Assembly: GCA_017631725.1 (NCBI GenBank)
Contig: JAGBSS010000065.1
Coordinates: forward strand, 1 to 8,650
Source of the DNA: Clostridia bacterium
GTDB lineage: Bacteria > Bacillota > Clostridia > Christensenellales > Borkfalkiaceae
DNA: 8,650 nt
Direction: 5' to 3'
Under the pieces are notes generated by a model, which was not told the origin of the DNA, ran no database searches, and worked only from the letters and a program-made list of their open reading frames with translations. Made by a program: the position numbers and the translations under genes. Of the stretch, positions 1-6,519 are shown one piece after another (position 1 is the stretch's first letter; each line of letters begins with the position of its first letter).

Positions 1-32
1 CTTTAAATCAATCTACTTTAAGGAGAAATAAT

Positions 33-1106
33 ATGAGAGTTTACAATTTCGCTGCAGGTCCATCTACCTTACCTTTAGACGTTTTAAAAGAGGCTCAGGC
101 AGAACTTTTAGACTATCAAGGCACGGGAATGAGCATTATTGAAATGAGTCACCGTGGTAAACCATTTATGGCAGTAAACCAAGAAGCTAACGAACTTTTA
201 CGTGAACTTATGGGTATTCCAGAAAACTATTCTGTTTTATTTGTTCAAGGTGGTGCATCTCAACAATTTGCAGCCGTTCCACTAAACCTTGCCGTAAACA
301 AAAAAGCAGATTATATTTTAACCGGTAACTTTGCTCAAAAGGCTTATGAAGAAGGTTTAAAATACGGCGATATGGCTGTTTGCGCATCTTCTAAAGAAGC
401 AGGATATACATATATCACTGATATGAAAAACATTAAGGTTAGAGATGGCGTAGATTACGTTCACTTTACTTACAACAACACCATTTATGGTTCAAGATTT
501 ACTGAACTTCCTAATACCGATGCTACTTTAGTTACCGATATGAGTTCTTGTATTTTATCTGAAAAGGTAGACGTTTCTAAATTTGGTTTAATTTATGCAG
601 GCGCACAAAAGAACATTGCCCCTGCAGGTGTTACTATTGTTATCGTAAGAAAAGACCTTTTAGGAAAGCAAAGCGATATTTGTCCAACCATGCTTAACTA
701 TGCAATTCAAGATAAAAACGATAGTTTATATAACACCCCACCTTGTTTCCCAATTTATATGGCACTTTTAGTGTTTAGACATCTTAAAAAACTTGGCGGT
801 GTAGAAGTTATGCAAAAAATTAATGAAGAAAAAGCAAAACTTTTATACGATTTTATTGATAACAGTTCTTTCTATAAAAACAAAGTTGCCGTTAAAGACC
901 GTTCTTTAATGAACGTTCCTTTCGTTTCCCCAAGTGAAGAATTAGATGCTAAATTTGTAGCAGAAGCAACAAAAAATGGCTTAGTAAGTTTAAAAGGCCA
1001 CAGAGTTACAGGTGGTATGAGAGCATCTATTTACAACGCAATGCCAATTGAAGGCGTTAAGGCTTTAATTGACTTTATGAAAAAATTCGAAATGGAGAAC
1101 AAATAA
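33..1106 (+). CDS. serC: Phosphoserine aminotransferase SerC
   Basis: PLP-dependent, cytosolic aminotransferase that converts 3-phosphohydroxypyruvate and glutamate to phosphoserine, the second step of serine synthesis. The 357-residue length is normal for the family. It opens with the typical NFAAGPSTLP segment. GGASQQF at residues 73-79 contacts the cofactor phosphate. The internal-aldimine lysine is K193 in GAQKNIAPAG, and HRVTGGMRASIYNAMP near residues 323-338 is the characteristic C-terminal motif. The ATG has a consensus AAGGAG (20-25) seven bases upstream, so the start is secure. The stop TAA directly abuts the serA ATG, so the two are one operon. The promoter lies before the window. 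SerC can also act in DXP-dependent PLP synthesis, but the pairing with serA indicates serine synthesis here. Identification is by motif recognition and is strong. Confidence 0.97.
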   Translation: MRVYNFAAGPSTLPLDVLKEAQAELLDYQGTGMSIIEMSHRGKPFMAVNQEANELLRELMGIPENYSVLFVQGGASQQFAAVPLNLAVNKKADYILTGNFAQKAYEEGLKYGDMAVCASSKEAGYTYITDMKNIKVRDGVDYVHFTYNNTIYGSRFTELPNTDATLVTDMSSCILSEKVDVSKFGLIYAGAQKNIAPAGVTIVIVRKDLLGKQSDICPTMLNYAIQDKNDSLYNTPPCFPIYMALLVFRHLKKLGGVEVMQKINEEKAKLLYDFIDNSSFYKNKVAVKDRSLMNVPFVSPSEELDAKFVAEATKNGLVSLKGHRVTGGMRASIYNAMPIEGVKALIDFMKKFEMENK

Positions 1107-2270
1107 ATGAAAAACATTCTTACTTTAAACGCAATCTCCCCCGTTATTAACGACGTGTTTGATGCAAGTTATAACGTTGGTGCAGACGTGAAAAGCCCTG
1201 TTGGTATAATTCTTCGCAGTTTTAAAATGCACGATTATACTTTAGACCCAGCCACCGTTGCTATTGCAAGAGCTGGCGCAGGCGTTAATAATATTCCTGT
1301 AGAAGAATATGCAAAACAAGGCGTTGTTGTATTTAACACCCCTGGTGCAAACGCAAACGCTGTTAAAGAATTGGTTATCACCGCTCTTTTACTTGGTTCA
1401 AGAAAAATAGTAGATGCTATTAAATGGGTAGATACTTTAAAAGACCAAGGTGAAGAAGTTGGCAAATTAGTAGAAAAAGGCAAATCCAACTTTGTTGGTG
1501 GCGAAATAGAAGGCAAAAAGCTTGGTGTTATTGGTCTAGGTGCTATTGGCGCAAAGGTTGCTAACTCTGCAATTGCTTTAGGTATGGAAGTTTATGGTTA
1601 CGACCCATTCCTTTCCGTTAACGCAGCATTAAGATTATCAAGGGCTGTTAACGTTGTTAAAGAACTTGAAGAGCTTTTCAAAATTTGCGATTATATTACA
1701 ATTCACGTTCCATTTATTAAAGACCAAAACAAGGGCTTAATAAATTCTGGCAACATAAGGCTTATGAAAGACGGCGTTGTTATTATCAACTGCGCTCGTG
1801 GTGAACTTGTTGATAACGAATCTATTATTAAAGCAACCGAAAGCGGAAAAGTTGCAAGATATTTTACCGATTTCCCAAGTGCAGATTTAATTGGCAAAGA
1901 AAATATTATTTGTTGTCCACACCTTGGTGCTTCTACTCCAGAGGCAGAAGACAACTGTGCTGTTATGGCTGCTAAACAACTTGTTGACTATATTGAAAAT
2001 GGTAATATAATTAACTCTGTAAACTACCCTAACTGCTCTATGCCAAAAACAACCAACTGCCGTTTGGTAATTTTACATAAAAACATCACTAACATTTTAG
2101 CACAAATTACCACCGCCGTTGGCAACGAAGGCATTAACATTGAAAATATGTCTAACCAATCTAAAGGGGACTATGCCGTTACTATTTTAGACGTTAATAA
2201 AACCCCATCTGAAGAAGCAATTAAACACGTTTCTTTAGTAGATGGAATTATTAAAGTAAGGGTTATATAA
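1107..2270 (+). CDS. serA: D-3-phosphoglycerate dehydrogenase SerA, short form with ACT domain
   Basis: NAD-dependent enzyme oxidising 3-phosphoglycerate to 3-phosphohydroxypyruvate, the substrate of SerC. At 387 residues it is the short form: a split catalytic domain, a Rossmann domain with GLGAIG at 143-148 and acidic D166, and a C-terminal ACT-type domain (about 318-387) that in this family can bind serine for feedback control. Arg231 (NCARGELVD) and His272 (CPHLGAST) are the expected catalytic residues. At the position of the usual catalytic Glu (E269 of E. coli SerA, in DVFPTEP) this protein reads DFPSADL, with Ala259/Asp260. This may be normal for the clostridial short-form branch. The start follows the serC stop with no gap, with GGAG (1094-1097) as ribosome site inside the end of serC. 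No phosphoserine phosphatase gene is in the window. Confidence 0.95.
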   Translation: MKNILTLNAISPVINDVFDASYNVGADVKSPVGIILRSFKMHDYTLDPATVAIARAGAGVNNIPVEEYAKQGVVVFNTPGANANAVKELVITALLLGSRKIVDAIKWVDTLKDQGEEVGKLVEKGKSNFVGGEIEGKKLGVIGLGAIGAKVANSAIALGMEVYGYDPFLSVNAALRLSRAVNVVKELEELFKICDYITIHVPFIKDQNKGLINSGNIRLMKDGVVIINCARGELVDNESIIKATESGKVARYFTDFPSADLIGKENIICCPHLGASTPEAEDNCAVMAAKQLVDYIENGNIINSVNYPNCSMPKTTNCRLVILHKNITNILAQITTAVGNEGINIENMSNQSKGDYAVTILDVNKTPSEEAIKHVSLVDGIIKVRVI

Positions 2271-2284
2271 TTTAAACTAAAATT

Positions 2285-2314
2285 AAAAGGAGCGAGAATT
2301 TCGCTCCTTTTTTT
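2285..2314. terminator. Intrinsic terminator after serCA, probably bidirectional
   Basis: An 11-bp perfect stem (AAAAGGAGCGA / TCGCTCCTTTT) with loop GAATT is followed by seven T on the plus strand (2308-2314). On the minus strand the same hairpin is followed by TTTT, then AATTTTAG. The T-tract overlaps the stop codon of the convergent ECF S-component gene (2313-2315), so one structure probably ends both transcripts. Confidence 0.93.
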
Positions 2315-2843
2315 AATTGCTGTGTCTTTGCATAACCTTATTGAAAGCATATTTAATTTTACATTTAAAACATAATAGCGTTCCAACAACTGCCCCAACC
2401 CCTGCTTGTAAAATTTGGTATGGGAGTTTAATTATTGCGTATTCTGGGGTAGAATATATAAATGCTCTGCCTATAGAATAGCCGACAATCATTATTATTG
2501 CCCCAAGGGTGACCCCTAAAATTGCACCCAATAATTTTTTCTTTTTAAACAAGTAGTTTGCAAATACCGAAATTACAATTGCTTGAACACCGTGTGTTAC
2601 AAGTGAAACGAACATTGGAAGCGGATAGAAAATTAAATCGCCAATAAACGCACCAACACCACCAACGATAAACGCTGAAAATGGGTCTAAAATTAATGCG
2701 GCTAAACAAATTATAACGTCGTTTAAATATAAGTGCCCACCTGGAACGGGAACGCCAAAAGAACTCATAGCAATGTTAAGCGCAGTAAAAAGTGCCGTTA
2801 TACATAAATATGCGGTAGTTTTTTTTATTTTAGAGTTATTCAT
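2313..2843 (-). CDS. ECF transporter S component, probable vitamin (B6?) uptake
   Basis: A 176-residue polytopic membrane protein of the energy-coupling-factor substrate-binding (S) type, about six hydrophobic segments. Helix 1 (about 10-30) carries spaced alanines (A17, A21, A25) resembling the AxxxA surface that S components use to dock on EcfT. The segment around residues 36-70 (GGHLYLNDVIICLAAL, then GGVGAFIGD) resembles the riboflavin-type S family (Pfam ECF-ribofla_trS), which includes predicted pyridoxine transporters. No EcfA or EcfT gene is nearby, so it would share a module encoded elsewhere (group II arrangement). The start is MNNSK, because AAGGAG (2851-2856) lies seven bases before that ATG; an upstream in-frame ATG has no such site. 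Specificity for B6 is inferred only from the divergent PLP-binding regulator. The S-component call is firm; the substrate is not. Confidence 0.85.
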   Translation of the reverse strand: MNNSKIKKTTAYLCITALFTALNIAMSSFGVPVPGGHLYLNDVIICLAALILDPFSAFIVGGVGAFIGDLIFYPLPMFVSLVTHGVQAIVISVFANYLFKKKKLLGAILGVTLGAIIMIVGYSIGRAFIYSTPEYAIIKLPYQILQAGVGAVVGTLLCFKCKIKYAFNKVMQRHSN

Positions 2844-2850
2844 TAAAAAT

Positions 2851-2856
2851 CTCCTT
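2851..2856 (-). promoter_or_regulatory. Ribosome binding site that fixes the S-component start
   Basis: The minus strand reads AAGGAG here, then seven bases to the ATG at 2843. An ATG nine codons further upstream lies before this site, so it would place the site inside the coding region. Confidence 0.85.
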
Positions 2857-2878
2857 GCTTTTATTTCCATTTTATTTT

Positions 2879-2907
2879 ATAATATTTTTGAACATATTAA
2901 AATAACC
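2879..2907 (-). promoter_or_regulatory. Candidate promoter of the ECF S-component gene
   Basis: The minus strand shows a -10-like TATTAT at 2879-2884. The best-spaced -35 hexamer (17 bp) is GGTTAT at 2902-2907, a poor sigma-A match that lies entirely within the TGGTTAT repeat. A weak -35 covered by a regulator repeat is the layout expected for an activator-dependent promoter. Confidence 0.4.
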
Positions 2908-2928
2908 AAATTACATATTTTTTATATA
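2888..2928 (+). promoter_or_regulatory. Candidate promoter of the mocR-like gene
   Basis: TTGAAC (2888-2893) is 17 bp from TTACAT (2911-2916), which would give a leader of about ten bases. Alternatively TATATA (2923-2928) would start transcription at the ATG itself (2934). Both leave no room for a ribosome binding site, and none is visible, so the mRNA may be leaderless or nearly so. The choice between them cannot be made by eye. Confidence 0.3.
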
Positions 2929-2932
2929 ACCA
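2902..2932. promoter_or_regulatory. Direct repeat ATAACCA, probable MocR-type operator
   Basis: Identical heptamers ATAACCA occur at 2902-2908 and 2926-2932 (TGGTTAT on the minus strand), 24 bp apart. Paired direct repeats of this scale are the usual operator form of MocR/GabR/PdxR regulators. One copy overlaps the probable -35 of the S-component gene and the other sits directly before the regulator's own ATG. This suggests activation leftward and autorepression rightward. In AT-rich DNA a 7-bp repeat can occur by chance, so this rests on placement as much as on identity. Confidence 0.45.
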
Positions 2933-2933
2933 G

Positions 2934-4034
2934 ATGAAATACAAAATTAATTTAGATTTAAAGGCTCCTGCCTATTTACAACTTTATAAATTATTAAGGC
3001 AAGACGTTATAAGTGGAGTTTACCCATATAAAAGCAAACTGCCATCTAAAAGGCTAATTGCCGAAGAAACGGGTGTTAGCGTTATAACGGTAGAGCATGC
3101 TTATAACCTTTTAGTAGAAGAAGGCTACGTTGTCGCAAAAGAACGCAGTGGTTTTTTTGTTGAATTTTTATCTTCTGGTGGGTTTATGCAAGAAAGTGAA
3201 GTAGAGCCGTTTTTAGAAAAGGAAAGCAAAACTCCAAAGTATAATAAAACCTTTTTCCCCTTTTCCCCTTATTCAAAAGCGGTAAGAAAAATTTTAAACG
3301 ACTACCCAGAAAAGATAATGGAAAAATCTCCACATAGCGGGCTTTTAACTTTAAGAAACACCATTGCTAACTACCTAAACAAAAACAGGGGTATTAACGC
3401 GACAAGCAGTCAAATTGTTATTGGGTCTGGTGCAGAATATTTATACGGGCTTATAACCGAACTTTTTGATAAAGATAGCGTTTTTGCAATAGAAAATCCT
3501 TGCTACCAAAAAATAGAGCAAGTTTACAACCTTAAAAAAACAAATATTGTAAAATTACCTTTAAGCCTTTCGGGAATTCACTCTGAAAGCCTTAAAAATT
3601 GCAAAGCAAATCTTTTACACATAAGCCCTTACATAAGTTATCCAAGTGGAATTTCTACAAATGCAAGTAAACGACACGAATATTTAACTTGGGCGGAAAA
3701 AAATAACGCATTTATTTTAGAAGATGATTTTGAATCGGAATTTTCCGTTCTTACAAAGCCAGAAGAAACCCTTTATTCCCTTTCTAAAAGCCAAAACGTT
3801 ATTTATATGAACACCTTTTCTAAAACGATATTTAACGGGCTTCGAATTGGTTATATGGTTTTACCAAAAAGTTTATCGGAGAAATTTAACTTTAAATTAG
3901 GGTTTTATTCTTGCACCGTGCCCACTTTAGACCAACTTGTTTTAAACGAAATTATTATGAACGGAGATTTTGAAAGGCATATAAACAGAATTAGAAGGAA
4001 AAAGAGAGAAAATTTAAAAAAAGGATGCGAGTAG
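2934..4034 (+). CDS. MocR/GabR-type PLP-binding transcriptional regulator, C-terminally short
   Basis: A fusion of a GntR-type winged-helix DNA-binding domain (about residues 11-75, including KLPSKRLIAEETGVS and YVVAKERSGFFV) to an aminotransferase-like fold (about 105 onward). PLP-site motifs are present: GSGAEYLY at 164-171, EDDFESEF at 263-270, Schiff-base Lys297 in NTFSKTIF, and Arg304 in GLRIGY. MocR proteins are usually about 450-480 residues. This one stops at 366, just after the NRIRRKKREN helix, so it lacks the small C-terminal domain that in GabR carries the substrate-carboxylate arginine. The stop lies in a terminator hairpin and the next gene starts 25 bp on, so no remnant survives downstream. 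It may sense PLP itself (PdxR-like) and control the divergent vitamin transporter. No Shine-Dalgarno is visible before the ATG. The family call is firm; the target is inferred. Confidence 0.85.
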   Translation: MKYKINLDLKAPAYLQLYKLLRQDVISGVYPYKSKLPSKRLIAEETGVSVITVEHAYNLLVEEGYVVAKERSGFFVEFLSSGGFMQESEVEPFLEKESKTPKYNKTFFPFSPYSKAVRKILNDYPEKIMEKSPHSGLLTLRNTIANYLNKNRGINATSSQIVIGSGAEYLYGLITELFDKDSVFAIENPCYQKIEQVYNLKKTNIVKLPLSLSGIHSESLKNCKANLLHISPYISYPSGISTNASKRHEYLTWAEKNNAFILEDDFESEFSVLTKPEETLYSLSKSQNVIYMNTFSKTIFNGLRIGYMVLPKSLSEKFNFKLGFYSCTVPTLDQLVLNEIIMNGDFERHINRIRRKKRENLKKGCE

Positions 4035-4050
4035 CATCCTTTTTATTTTT
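4016..4050. terminator. Bidirectional terminator overlapping the mocR-like stop codon
   Basis: GGATGC (4023-4028) pairs with GCATCC (4034-4039) around loop GAGTA. An A7 tract lies on the left and TTTTTATTTTT on the right, so it can act in both directions: for the regulator (plus) and for the folA operon (minus). The A and T tracts lengthen the stem by about five pairs. The regulator's TAG stop (4032-4034) is formed by the loop and first stem base. Confidence 0.9.
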
Positions 4051-4058
4051 AGATAAAT

Positions 4059-4559
4059 TTAAAATTGTTTTACGTTAGAGTTTTTATAAACTGTAAAACG
4101 TATATCGTAGCCGTTTGTTTCTATTTTGTCGCCAACCGAAATGCAAGACCAATTTTCTAACTTGTCTAAATTTTCATAGAAAACTTCTGCACCGCCGTCT
4201 GCATCTACTTTTGTAACCAAAACTTCCGAGCAATATGGTAACATTGTCTTATAAAACATTGCACCGCCAATTATAAAAACGTCTTCTGTATCATAGCCTT
4301 TTAAGACAGCAGAAAGTTCTTCTAAACTTTCTACGATAACGCAATCATCTCTTTTTTCGCCACCTGGGAATAACACGATATTAGTTCTATTTTTAAGTGG
4401 TTTGCCACCGGGAAAAGACTTAAGGGTGTTAGAACCCATAACTACAACTTTGTTTAAAGTTTTTTCCCTAAAATATTTCATATCTTCTGGGAGAGAAAAA
4501 AGTAAATCGTTCTTTTTGCCAATACCCCAATTTTTATCTACTGCTACAATTGCTTTCAT
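4059..4559 (-). CDS. folA: Dihydrofolate reductase
   Basis: NADPH-dependent cytosolic reduction of dihydrofolate to tetrahydrofolate, regenerating the cofactor consumed by ThyA. The 166-residue length is typical of bacterial chromosomal DHFR. The N-terminal AIVAVDKNWGIGKKNDLLF matches the family opening. Acidic D26 in LPEDMKYF is the active-site carboxylate (E. coli D27). MGSNTLKS at 41-48 contains the NADPH-binding threonine region, and FIIGGAMFY at 95-103 is the conserved glycine-pair motif. Thr116 in VTKVDAD is at the usual substrate-side position. The ATG shares one base with the thyA stop (TAATG), so translation is probably coupled; GAGG within the thyA end can act as ribosome site. It is the last gene of the operon. 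No sign of the divergent forms typical of mobile trimethoprim-resistance cassettes. Confidence 0.96.
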   Translation of the reverse strand: MKAIVAVDKNWGIGKKNDLLFSLPEDMKYFREKTLNKVVVMGSNTLKSFPGGKPLKNRTNIVLFPGGEKRDDCVIVESLEELSAVLKGYDTEDVFIIGGAMFYKTMLPYCSEVLVTKVDADGGAEVFYENLDKLENWSCISVGDKIETNGYDIRFTVYKNSNVKQF

Positions 4560-5389
4560 TATACTGCTACCTCAAATTTTCCATCTAACTTATTAAATTC
4601 GTACCCTTCAAGTTCAAAATCATCTACCGTGAACTTATAAAAATCTTTAATATCAGTATTCATTTTAAACTTTGGCGCTTCGAACTGTGGATTTTTCATC
4701 ATTTGTTCTACAAGTGGGATATGCCTATCGTAAATGTGTGCATCTGCGATAACGTGAACAAGTTCTCCTGCAACAAGCCCAGAAACTTGGGCAAGCATTT
4801 TAAGTAAAACTGCGTATTGAACAACGTTCCAATTGTTTGCAACGGCAACGTCGTTACTTCTTTGATTTAAAATGCCGTTTAAAACGTTGCCCGAAACGTT
4901 AAAAGTCATTGAATATGCACAAGGATATAAGTGCATTTCGTGTAAATCTTGGAAGGTGTAAATATTGGTCATTATTCTACGGGAAGATGGATTATGTTTT
5001 AAATCGAACAAAACCCTGTCAACTTGGTCAAACTCGCCTTCTTTATAAATGTGCTTTTGTGCGAGTTGATAACCGTATGCTTTACCAATAGAACCCGTTT
5101 CGTCTGCCCAACTGTCCCAAATGTGAGAGTTAAGGTCGTTTACGTTGTTAGATTTTTTTTGCCAAATCCATAAAAGTTCATCTATCGCAGATTTAAATGC
5201 CGTTCTTCTAATGGTTAAAATTGGAAATTCTTTAGTTAAATCGTACCTGTTTACAATGCAAAACTTTTTTACAGTGTGTGCAGGCGTGCCATCTAACCAA
5301 CGTGGACGAACGGGAAGGTCTTTATCTGAAAAACCATTTTTTATAATATCTGTACAATTTTCTATAAAAATTTTATCTGCTAAACTCAT
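4559..5389 (-). CDS. thyA: Thymidylate synthase ThyA
   Basis: Methylates dUMP to dTMP using methylene-tetrahydrofolate and releases dihydrofolate for the adjacent FolA. The 276-residue protein carries the nucleophilic Cys157 in HLYPCAYSMTF, the paired phosphate-binding arginines R137-R138 (SSRRIMTN), LNQRSND at 174-180, the NNWN motif at 185-188, and ADAHIYDRH around H218/Y220, all expected in ThyA. PCAY instead of the E. coli-type PCH after the cysteine is, from memory, common in clostridial ThyA. The ribosome site AGGAG (minus strand, 5396-5400) lies six bases before the ATG and overlaps the stop codon of the upstream dehydrogenase gene, suggesting coupling. Classical folate-dependent ThyA together with FolA means flavin-dependent ThyX is not needed for this step. 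Confidence 0.97.
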   Translation of the reverse strand: MSLADKIFIENCTDIIKNGFSDKDLPVRPRWLDGTPAHTVKKFCIVNRYDLTKEFPILTIRRTAFKSAIDELLWIWQKKSNNVNDLNSHIWDSWADETGSIGKAYGYQLAQKHIYKEGEFDQVDRVLFDLKHNPSSRRIMTNIYTFQDLHEMHLYPCAYSMTFNVSGNVLNGILNQRSNDVAVANNWNVVQYAVLLKMLAQVSGLVAGELVHVIADAHIYDRHIPLVEQMMKNPQFEAPKFKMNTDIKDFYKFTVDDFELEGYEFNKLDGKFEVAV

Positions 5390-5398
5390 ATCTATCTC

Positions 5399-6190
5399 CT
5401 AAAAAGCATCTCTAACCCTGTTGCCCCATCTTTTTGCAATAAACCTAAGTTGAACCTTAAGCGGGGTTATTTTTTCTACAAAATAAATAAATTTGTTAAA
5501 CGCACCCGGAATATATTTAAGTTTATTCTTTTTTACAGCCTTAAGTGCACCTTTTACAACTTGTTCGGGTGTTTGGCTTGATAACTTACCCGATAAGCCT
5601 TGAGTTTTTATATCTTGAATAATATCTGGCCTTGTGTATATGCCACCCGGCATAACTACCGTTACTTTTATGCCCTTTTTCTTTAATTCGTAATGAAGGG
5701 ACATAAAAAGGCTTGAAAGTAAGGCTTTTGTTGCAGAATATAAAGCAAAATATGGCATTGGAGTTACAGAAGACATACTGCTTACCGTTAAAATTTCTGC
5801 ATTTTCACTTAACCTTGGTAAAAATGCGTGAGTTAATTCTACGTTTGCATTTACGTTTACACCAACGTGAAGTTTAATTTTTTCTGCAGTGTAATCGGCA
5901 AATGGTTTTTGAATATCAACCCCTGCAACGTTTACAAGCCTTTCAAAGGTTACGTTGTTTTCCGCCACGAAATTTATAAGTGCTTGCCTTTGACTTTCTA
6001 TAACCAAGTTGCAAGCAAAGGTTATTATTTCTATATTAGCGTTTATTTGCAAAAGTTCTGCTTTTAAACTATCTAATTTTTCTTGAGAAATATCCGTAAC
6101 AAATAAATTAAAGCCTTTTAAGGCAAGTTCTTTTGCAAATGCAGAGCCAAGTCCACCTGCTGCACCGCTGATAAAAGTATATTTTTTCAT
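5399..6190 (-). CDS. Short-chain dehydrogenase/reductase (SDR) family oxidoreductase
   Basis: A classical SDR of 263 residues. It has a glycine-rich nucleotide site SGAAGGLG at 8-15, an acidic residue after beta-2 (D33 in VTDIS) that often favours NAD(H), NVAG at 87-90 in place of the standard NNAG, catalytic Ser at 137/138 (TVSSMSS), and Tyr151/Lys155 in YSATK. VMPGGIYT at 179-186 is the usual post-beta-6 motif. The C-terminal part (about 215-263) is basic and aromatic, as in SDRs acting on lipid-like or hydrophobic substrates, but no transmembrane helix is clear. The start is fixed by an ATGA overlap with the upstream TM1266-like gene. The substrate cannot be told. The folate neighbours suggest a pteridine reductase, but the Arg-containing TGxxxRxG motif of that group is absent. 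Confidence 0.9.
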   Translation of the reverse strand: MKKYTFISGAAGGLGSAFAKELALKGFNLFVTDISQEKLDSLKAELLQINANIEIITFACNLVIESQRQALINFVAENNVTFERLVNVAGVDIQKPFADYTAEKIKLHVGVNVNANVELTHAFLPRLSENAEILTVSSMSSVTPMPYFALYSATKALLSSLFMSLHYELKKKGIKVTVVMPGGIYTRPDIIQDIKTQGLSGKLSSQTPEQVVKGALKAVKKNKLKYIPGAFNKFIYFVEKITPLKVQLRFIAKRWGNRVRDAF

Positions 6191-6429
6191 TTTGTCACCA
6201 ACACTTTACTTGAAACGTTTTCTATCATTCCAAGTTTGCCTGATAAATTGTTTATTATCTCAATAGGAGCATCTAAAACCACGTTAATAACGGAAATACC
6301 CCTTTCTTTTAATGGTAGACCCATTCTACCAACTATATACGAACTAAATTCGTGAAAAAGGGCGTTAACCCCGTCTACTGCGTTTGCATCTTTTACAACG
6401 GTTGCTATAACTGCAATTTTGTTTTCCAT
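6187..6429 (-). CDS. TM1266-family small ACT-like protein (putative iron-only hydrogenase system regulator)
   Basis: An 80-residue protein matching, by recognition, the TM1266 family (TIGR03959). This is an ACT-like fold resembling the C-terminal domain of NikR, and is usually found in anaerobes with [FeFe]-hydrogenase genes. Diagnostic segments are IAVIATVVKD at the N-terminus, LFHEFSSYIVGRMGLP (about 24-39), GISVINVVLDAP (about 44-55) and NNLSGKLGMIENVS (about 60-73). There is no DNA-binding domain, so a direct regulatory role is not visible in the protein; ligand binding or partner control is possible. It has an AAGGAG ribosome site (minus strand, 6435-6440) and is the first gene of the operon, overlapping the dehydrogenase gene by ATGA. 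No hydrogenase or HydEFG maturase gene is in the window, so the context is unusual. Confidence 0.88.
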   Translation of the reverse strand: MENKIAVIATVVKDANAVDGVNALFHEFSSYIVGRMGLPLKERGISVINVVLDAPIEIINNLSGKLGMIENVSSKVLVTK

Positions 6430-6445
6430 TTTTTCTCCTTAACCT

Positions 6446-6474
6446 ATAATATTTTAACACACAAGTTAATTTAA
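6446..6474 (-). promoter_or_regulatory. Candidate promoter of the TM1266-SDR-thyA-folA operon
   Basis: The minus strand has a -10-like TATTAT at 6446-6451. TTAAAT at 6469-6474, 17 bp upstream, is the best-spaced but weak -35. The whole spacer to the sigK terminator is only about 60 bp of very AT-rich DNA, so the operon promoter must be here or transcription must leak through that terminator. Confidence 0.4.
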
Positions 6475-6491
6475 ATCAATATAAATAAAAT

Positions 6492-6519
6492 AAAAAAAAG
6501 AGTTTATATTCTAAACTCT
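6492..6519 (-). terminator. Terminator of sigK
   Basis: On the minus strand AGAGTTTA (6512-6519) pairs with TAAACTCT (6499-6506) around a five-base loop and is followed by a run of eight T. The stem is 8 bp and AT-rich. The sigK stop TAA (6504-6506) is inside the 3' arm, so the hairpin is partly built from the last codons of the gene. Confidence 0.85.

Noticed and set aside
1235..1954. Open frames on the minus strand inside serA
   Set aside because: They are antisense shadows of a well-supported gene, with no ribosome sites or recognisable domains.
2844..2870. N-terminal extension of the S component by nine residues (MEIKARRFL)
   Set aside because: The AAGGAG at 2851-2856 is correctly placed for the downstream ATG, and the extension is not family-like.
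4402..6067. Plus-strand open frames of 60-85 codons inside folA, thyA and the SDR gene
   Set aside because: They lie opposite strongly conserved coding sequence and show no family features.
5399..6190. SDR as a pteridine/dihydromonapterin reductase (FolM-like) because of thyA-folA
   Set aside because: The glycine motif is SGAAGGLG without the Arg typical of that group; context alone is not enough.
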